This document shows positions 7,027 through 9,987 of a DNA stretch of 9,987 bases, in pieces. Source of the stretch: BMS3ABIN04 sp965554225 (GTDB taxonomy: Bacteria; Bacteroidota; Ignavibacteria; Ignavibacteriales; Melioribacteraceae); assembly GCA_965554225.1 (NCBI GenBank), contig CBEVZC010000114.1, forward strand, positions 1 to 9,987. The letters are read 5' to 3'. Under the pieces are notes generated by a model, which had not been told where the DNA came from, did no database searches, and saw nothing but the letters and a program-made list of their open reading frames with translations. The first letter of the stretch is position 1, and every line of letters starts with the position of its first letter. The position numbers were made by a program, and so were the translations under genes.

Positions 7027-7046
7027 TATAACACTTTTAATAACAC
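7027..7046 (+). repeat. Right pair of TAACAC repeats
   Basis: TAACAC occurs at 7029-7034 and 7041-7046, 12 nt apart. The first copy lies in TATAACACTTTT (7027-7038), identical to 6826-6837. The tRNA fragment sits between the two pairs. Confidence 0.45.
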
Positions 7047-7184
7047 CTTTTTTCAAACTGCTTCAGCAATCAGATTATCAAACTTCATATATTCTATTAC
7101 TTTCCTTACTTTAATATTTATATGAACCACAGTTCCTCTATCTAATAATATGAATATGCATTCCAATAATATTGCTCAAGAATC

Positions 7185-7216
7185 TTACATGCCCACTGCA
7201 TGTTTTGGCATGGTAA
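7185..7216. repeat. Imperfect inverted repeat
   Basis: TTACATGCC (from about 7185) is mirrored by GGCATGGTAA (7207-7216) with one bulged base and a 13-nt loop. No T-run follows, so it is not an obvious terminator. It could be a protein-binding palindrome or a piece of a decayed element end. Confidence 0.3.
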
Positions 7217-7395
7217 ACTCGAAAAATATCAAAGTGGACTGCATATCTTCAAGTTGCATAAAACATAAGTACGAGGAAATTACATCTAGAAGATAAAAAT
7301 AAGTCAATATTGTATAGTCTTCAAAATACTTTTTAGTAATTTATTTTACAGTTACTTTAGTATATGTTTCAGTTATAGAAAATGGGAATTAGTTT

Positions 7396-7959
7396 ATGCA
7401 AAAAACAATTGAAAATGAAATAAAGCAGCACATTGATGTCACAAATATACTAGTTAAGAATTTATTACCGGAAATTCATGAGATTTCTACTCAGCTGGTG
7501 GATACCATAAACAGAGGGAAGAAAATAATTCTATTCGGAAATGGAGGAAGTGCTGCAGATGCACAGCATATTGCAGCTGAATTAAGTGGGAGATATAAAA
7601 AGGAGAGAAGGGGATTACCTGCCCTTGCTTTAACTACTGACACATCTGCTCTTACCGCAATAAGCAATGATTATGGATTTAATTATATGTTCTCCAGACA
7701 AGTTGAAGCTTTAGCAAACGAAGGCGATACAGTTGTGGGAATATCAACTTCTGGAAATAGTGAAAATGTGATGGAGGGGGTTCTTCAAGCGAAAAAAATG
7801 TCTTGCAAAACAATTGCTTTAACCGGAAAAAGTGGTGGTAAACTTAAAGATATTTGTGATTATAATATTGTTATACCTTCCGAAAATACGGCTAGAATAC
7901 AAGAAATGCATATTCTAATTGGGCATATCTTTTGTGAGATTATTGAGAATAATATCTAA
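7396..7959 (+). CDS. gmhA: D-sedoheptulose-7-phosphate isomerase (phosphoheptose isomerase)
   Basis: Converts sedoheptulose 7-phosphate to D-glycero-D-manno-heptose 7-phosphate, the first step of nucleotide-activated heptose synthesis for LPS core or other surface glycans, in the cytoplasm. The 187-aa length is normal. It is a SIS-fold protein with GNGGSAADAQHIAAEL (residues 48-63), TTDTSALTAISNDYGF and the phosphate-binding STSGNSENV. The four zinc ligands of E. coli GmhA have counterparts here: His58, Glu62, Gln169 and His177. The ATG is preceded by a weak TGGGAA. No other heptose gene is next to it in this window; it stands alone between the tRNA-derived scar and two gene remnants. A different sugar-phosphate isomerase of the same family is possible, but the residues fit GmhA well. 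Confidence 0.93.
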   Translation: MQKTIENEIKQHIDVTNILVKNLLPEIHEISTQLVDTINRGKKIILFGNGGSAADAQHIAAELSGRYKKERRGLPALALTTDTSALTAISNDYGFNYMFSRQVEALANEGDTVVGISTSGNSENVMEGVLQAKKMSCKTIALTGKSGGKLKDICDYNIVIPSENTARIQEMHILIGHIFCEIIENNI

Positions 7960-8598
7960 ATCTGTTTTACAAAATATTTGAGTTTGGTAAACTACTACTT
8001 TTTTTTTGATTAAACAGTTTATAGACTTATATTTTTTCTCCATTTCCTTTTTCTTTTTCAAAAATTTTTTCTCTTCGTTAGATATAAGCGAGGAAATGGA
8101 GAGCTTTGTTACAGGGAAGGTGATATAATTAATCCTATTTACTATTGAAATTGTTCGTTTATTAAATAGATGTTCGTTTTTCATTCCATCACCAATATAA
8201 TTTTCCGTATTTTTTATTTGTAATAAATTGTTGTCAAAGTTACTAATAGCGGAGTTAACCATTATTTTTTTAAATCTCATACTTTTTAAATATTCACCCC
8301 ACATTTTGTAATCCTTTAAAGTTCGTTGTTTTACAGATGGCGCGATTTTGTCTTTGGCTATTGTTCCCCAATGAGCTATAAAAATAGCGGAAGCACCAGA
8401 TTTATAAAACTCCAATAATTGTTTCTTCCAACTAATTATTAAACTATTCGCCCTATAATTATTATACCCCGGTTCATTAGTTTCCGTAATAAACCTAACT
8501 TTATCTTTAAATTCTGAATTATTCTGTTGATAAAGAGTTCCATAATTTGACAGGGCTTTTAAATATTGTGCGGAAAAATTAAAATTAGGCTCAAATTC
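7915..8598 (-). pseudogene. 5'-truncated gene of unknown family (C-terminal remnant)
   Basis: About 228 codons are open on the minus strand, with no in-frame ATG in the first third; a TTG at 8415 is the only nearby start candidate, and protein-like sequence continues upstream of it. Recognisable protein-like segments are YLKALSNYGTLYQQ, FITETNEPGYNNYRANS, SWKKQLLEFYKSGASAIFIAHWG and DYKMWGEYLKSMRF. The ETNEPG stretch recalls the Asn-Glu-Pro of clan GH-A glycosidases but does not fit the family 5 signature exactly, so I give no function. The tail turns Lys-rich, and its last 45 nt overlap the end of gmhA on the other strand, so the true C-terminus may also be lost. At about 8599 the sequence changes to a plus-strand amidohydrolase end. 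The open frame further upstream is only the antisense of that gene. Confidence 0.5.
7981..8007 (+). terminator. Weak terminator-like hairpin after gmhA
   Basis: AGTTT (7981-7985) pairs with AAACT (7989-7993) around GGT. Nine T residues follow after a 5-nt gap. The stem is short and AT-rich and the gap is longer than usual, so its function is doubtful, but the position 21 nt after the gmhA stop fits. Confidence 0.3.
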
Positions 8599-8599
8599 A

Positions 8600-8827
8600 A
8601 GAATATCAGCAGTTATCGCAGCATCAAACGGATTAACTTTTGAGCAGGCTCTTAAGTCTATAACAATTTCCCCAGCAAAAATATTAAAAATTGAAGATAG
8701 GGTTGGAAGTCTAAAAGTTGGTAAAGATGCAGACCTAATTATTTATGATGGTGATCCTTTTGAATTTACTAATCATGTTTGCACAGTAATACTCAATGGA
8801 GAGATTATACATAATAAATGCAAATAA
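8600..8827 (+). pseudogene. Amidohydrolase (imidazolonepropionase-like) C-terminal remnant
   Basis: 75 codons match the end of metal-dependent amidohydrolases of the imidazolonepropionase/prolidase-like group: ISAVIAASNGLTFEQALKSI, then ISPAKILKIEDRVGSLKVGK, DADLIIYDGDPFEF, HVCTVILNGE and a TAA stop. This is the last helix and the beta-sandwich that closes the barrel. All metal-binding His and Asp residues of the roughly 400-aa enzyme lie upstream in normal genes and are absent here. The frame is open back to 8546, but that part does not look like the family. No start or ribosome binding site is seen. The conserved end with no front shows a deletion, inversion or insertion breakpoint near 8599, or an assembly join. 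Confidence 0.8.
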
Positions 8828-8900
8828 CCTTAATTTGAACAAGAGAACTTATATCAGAATATTCTAAGCAAATTAAAAAAATAATATTTAATTTTAATTT

Positions 8901-9987
8901 ATGATTATAAAAAACAGACTCATCGGTTATTTTATATTTGGCTTGATCTTAACATCATTTGCTAATTCATTTGCTGCATCGATTAAACCGGCACGTTTAT
9001 TTGCCGATTCACTAAAAAAACAATCTGTTACATTGTCCCTACCTTGGAAATATCATCCGGGAGATAATCTTGAATGGGCAAATAAAGAATTTAATGATTC
9101 CGATTGGGATACTGTGAGAACAAAAATTCCTACAACTGACCCTGCTTTTAATTCGTTTAAAGGAATAAGTTGGTTCAGAAGAACCATAATTATTGATTCT
9201 GCTTTGTATAATAATACCGTTGCTCTTTCCATGTGGCATTACGGTGCATCGCAAATTTATCTAAACGGGAAATTGGTTCACGAATTTGGTAAAGTAGCAA
9301 ATAATATTTCGGATGAAAAAATTTATCAACCTCGCGGTATTCCAATAAATTTATTGTTTGGTAATGATAGTGTTAATGTTATTGCAGTCAGATATTCTAA
9401 TTTTCATGCAACAAATGATAAGAAATGGTATGATAAGTGGTTTAGCTATGCCGGGTTTCAAGTTAGAATTTCTGAAATAAACAAATCAATTTTAAGCGCT
9501 GTTCATAATGATGGCATAACTCTTTCAATAAATATTGGTATTTCCGCAATATTTCTTGCCTTATCTTTTCTATACTTTGTTTTATTCTTTTTCTATTCAA
9601 TGAAAAAAGAAAATTTATACTATTCATTTTTCACTTTTTTCATCTCCTTGAGTTTTTTACTTCAAATGCTTCCGCGCTTTAATCATTCAAGTCTTGACTT
9701 TTTTATTATTGTCGATGGTGTAAGATCATTAGTTGTAATATTTATTTTCCCGTCTTATTTAGCATTTATATATTCAATTTTTTATAAAAAATTTCCTAAG
9801 CAATTTTGGTTATTTATAGTAACTGCAATTATTATATCATTTTTTGCTTTTTATTTATCACGGGAATATGAAAAAATTCTTAATTATGTAATTTTTACTT
9901 TTATCTTTATTACAACAGTAGAAAGTTTGCGGATAATAATTATTGCAATTAAGAAGAAGAAAAAAAATGCATGGATAATTGGAGCTG
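8901..9987 (+). CDS. 7TMR-DISM-like membrane sensor with GH2-type jelly-roll ectodomain, 3' end outside window
   Basis: 362 codons are open to the window end with no stop, so the C-terminus is missing. The N-terminus is a signal peptide (basic start, hydrophobic residues about 8-25, ending near NSFAAS). Residues about 40-200 resemble the sugar-binding jelly roll of family 2 glycosidases: PWKYHPGD, EFNDSDWDTV, GISWFRRTI, GASQIYLNGKLVHEFGK and a Gly/Asn-rich strand pair. From residue 206 several transmembrane helices follow (for example IGISAIFLALSFLYFVLFFF, FFTFFISLSFLLQM and LFIVTAIIISFFAFYL), as in the 7TM region of 7TMR-DISM receptors. Such proteins usually end in a histidine kinase, SpoIIE-like phosphatase or cyclase domain; which one is not visible. 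It probably senses a carbohydrate in the periplasm. There is no Shine-Dalgarno; the leader is AT-rich, as in many Bacteroidota-related genomes. Confidence 0.8.
   Translation, partial: MIIKNRLIGYFIFGLILTSFANSFAASIKPARLFADSLKKQSVTLSLPWKYHPGDNLEWANKEFNDSDWDTVRTKIPTTDPAFNSFKGISWFRRTIIIDSALYNNTVALSMWHYGASQIYLNGKLVHEFGKVANNISDEKIYQPRGIPINLLFGNDSVNVIAVRYSNFHATNDKKWYDKWFSYAGFQVRISEINKSILSAVHNDGITLSINIGISAIFLALSFLYFVLFFFYSMKKENLYYSFFTFFISLSFLLQMLPRFNHSSLDFFIIVDGVRSLVVIFIFPSYLAFIYSIFYKKFPKQFWLFIVTAIIISFFAFYLSREYEKILNYVIFTFIFITTVESLRIIIIAIKKKKKNAWIIGA

Larger units (their letters stand above)
6513..7395. other. 883-nt gene-poor region with remnants and a tRNA-derived attachment-like site
   Basis: No intact gene is visible on either strand. 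From left to right it holds a start-less open frame (6565-6774), a pair of TAACAC repeats (6817-6833), a tRNA-Val 3' half (6915-6956), a terminator (6968-7003), a second pair of TAACAC repeats (7029-7046) and an imperfect inverted repeat (7185-7216). The minus strand from about 7245 to 7064 can be read in two adjacent frames as broken protein-like text ending KFDNLIAEAV and a stop, perhaps a decayed gene, but I cannot name a family. The last 120 nt are very AT-rich and probably contain the gmhA promoter; I could not pick convincing -35 and -10 boxes. Confidence 0.7.

Noticed and set aside
7345..7380. Sigma-70-like promoter for gmhA (TTTACA with TATAGA)
   Set aside because: The spacing is about 23 nt, and no -10 box lies at the right distance.
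8600..8720. Minus-strand open frame continuing rightward from the orphan remnant
   Set aside because: It is the antisense of the amidohydrolase C-terminus, whose conserved plus-strand motifs are unmistakable.
8835..8865. Promoter for the sensor gene (TTGAAC with TATTCT)
   Set aside because: The 19-nt spacing and weak -10 box are not distinguishable from AT-rich background.
1..9987. CRISPR array, insertion sequence or known defence system
   Set aside because: No regularly spaced repeats, transposase or integrase gene, or defence-type nuclease is visible. The subtilase has glycogen-related rather than defence neighbours.

Overview
The window is AT-rich bacterial DNA. Coding is dense on the left and fragmentary on the right. 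Weak or absent Shine-Dalgarno sites, the low GC, the LPS-type heptose isomerase and a 7TM sensor with a jelly-roll ectodomain suggest a Gram-negative of the Bacteroidota/Ignavibacteria (FCB) group. This placement is an inference from style and gene families, not from a marker gene.

Left block (1-6512, all + strand) is one tightly packed operon that enters from outside the window. It holds the C-terminal catalytic part of a glycogen debranching enzyme, an MIP-family channel (4-nt ATGA overlap), a GMC-type FAD oxidoreductase with a four-cysteine cluster, an unrecognised 85-aa protein, a subtilisin-like protease (8-nt overlap) and an exported protein with two vicinal-oxygen-chelate domains. The protease has an N-terminal CxxC/CxxC zinc-ribbon-like region, a complete Asp/His/Asn/Ser set, no export signal and a C-terminal AMPK-beta-like glycogen-binding domain. 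Two of the six proteins therefore bind or cleave glycogen, which suggests a glycogen-associated system that includes a glycogen-tethered cytoplasmic protease.

Middle block (6513-7395) has no intact gene. It holds a start-less reading frame, a precise 3' half of a tRNA-Val(UAC) from anticodon loop to discriminator base, a rho-independent terminator just after it, and two pairs of TAACAC repeats spaced about one helical turn apart, one pair on each side. This looks like the attachment site or scar of a tyrosine-integrase element that uses tRNA-Val.

Right block (7396-9987) has an intact sedoheptulose-7-phosphate isomerase gene (gmhA). It is followed by two gene remnants on opposite strands that meet head to head near 8599, both lacking their N-termini: an unrecognised minus-strand gene and an amidohydrolase C-terminus. 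Last comes the start of a membrane sensor with a signal peptide, a GH2-type jelly-roll ectodomain and a 7TMR-DISM-like membrane region, cut by the window end. The area from 6513 to 8827 reads as a rearrangement-prone junction between the glycogen operon and the sensor gene.
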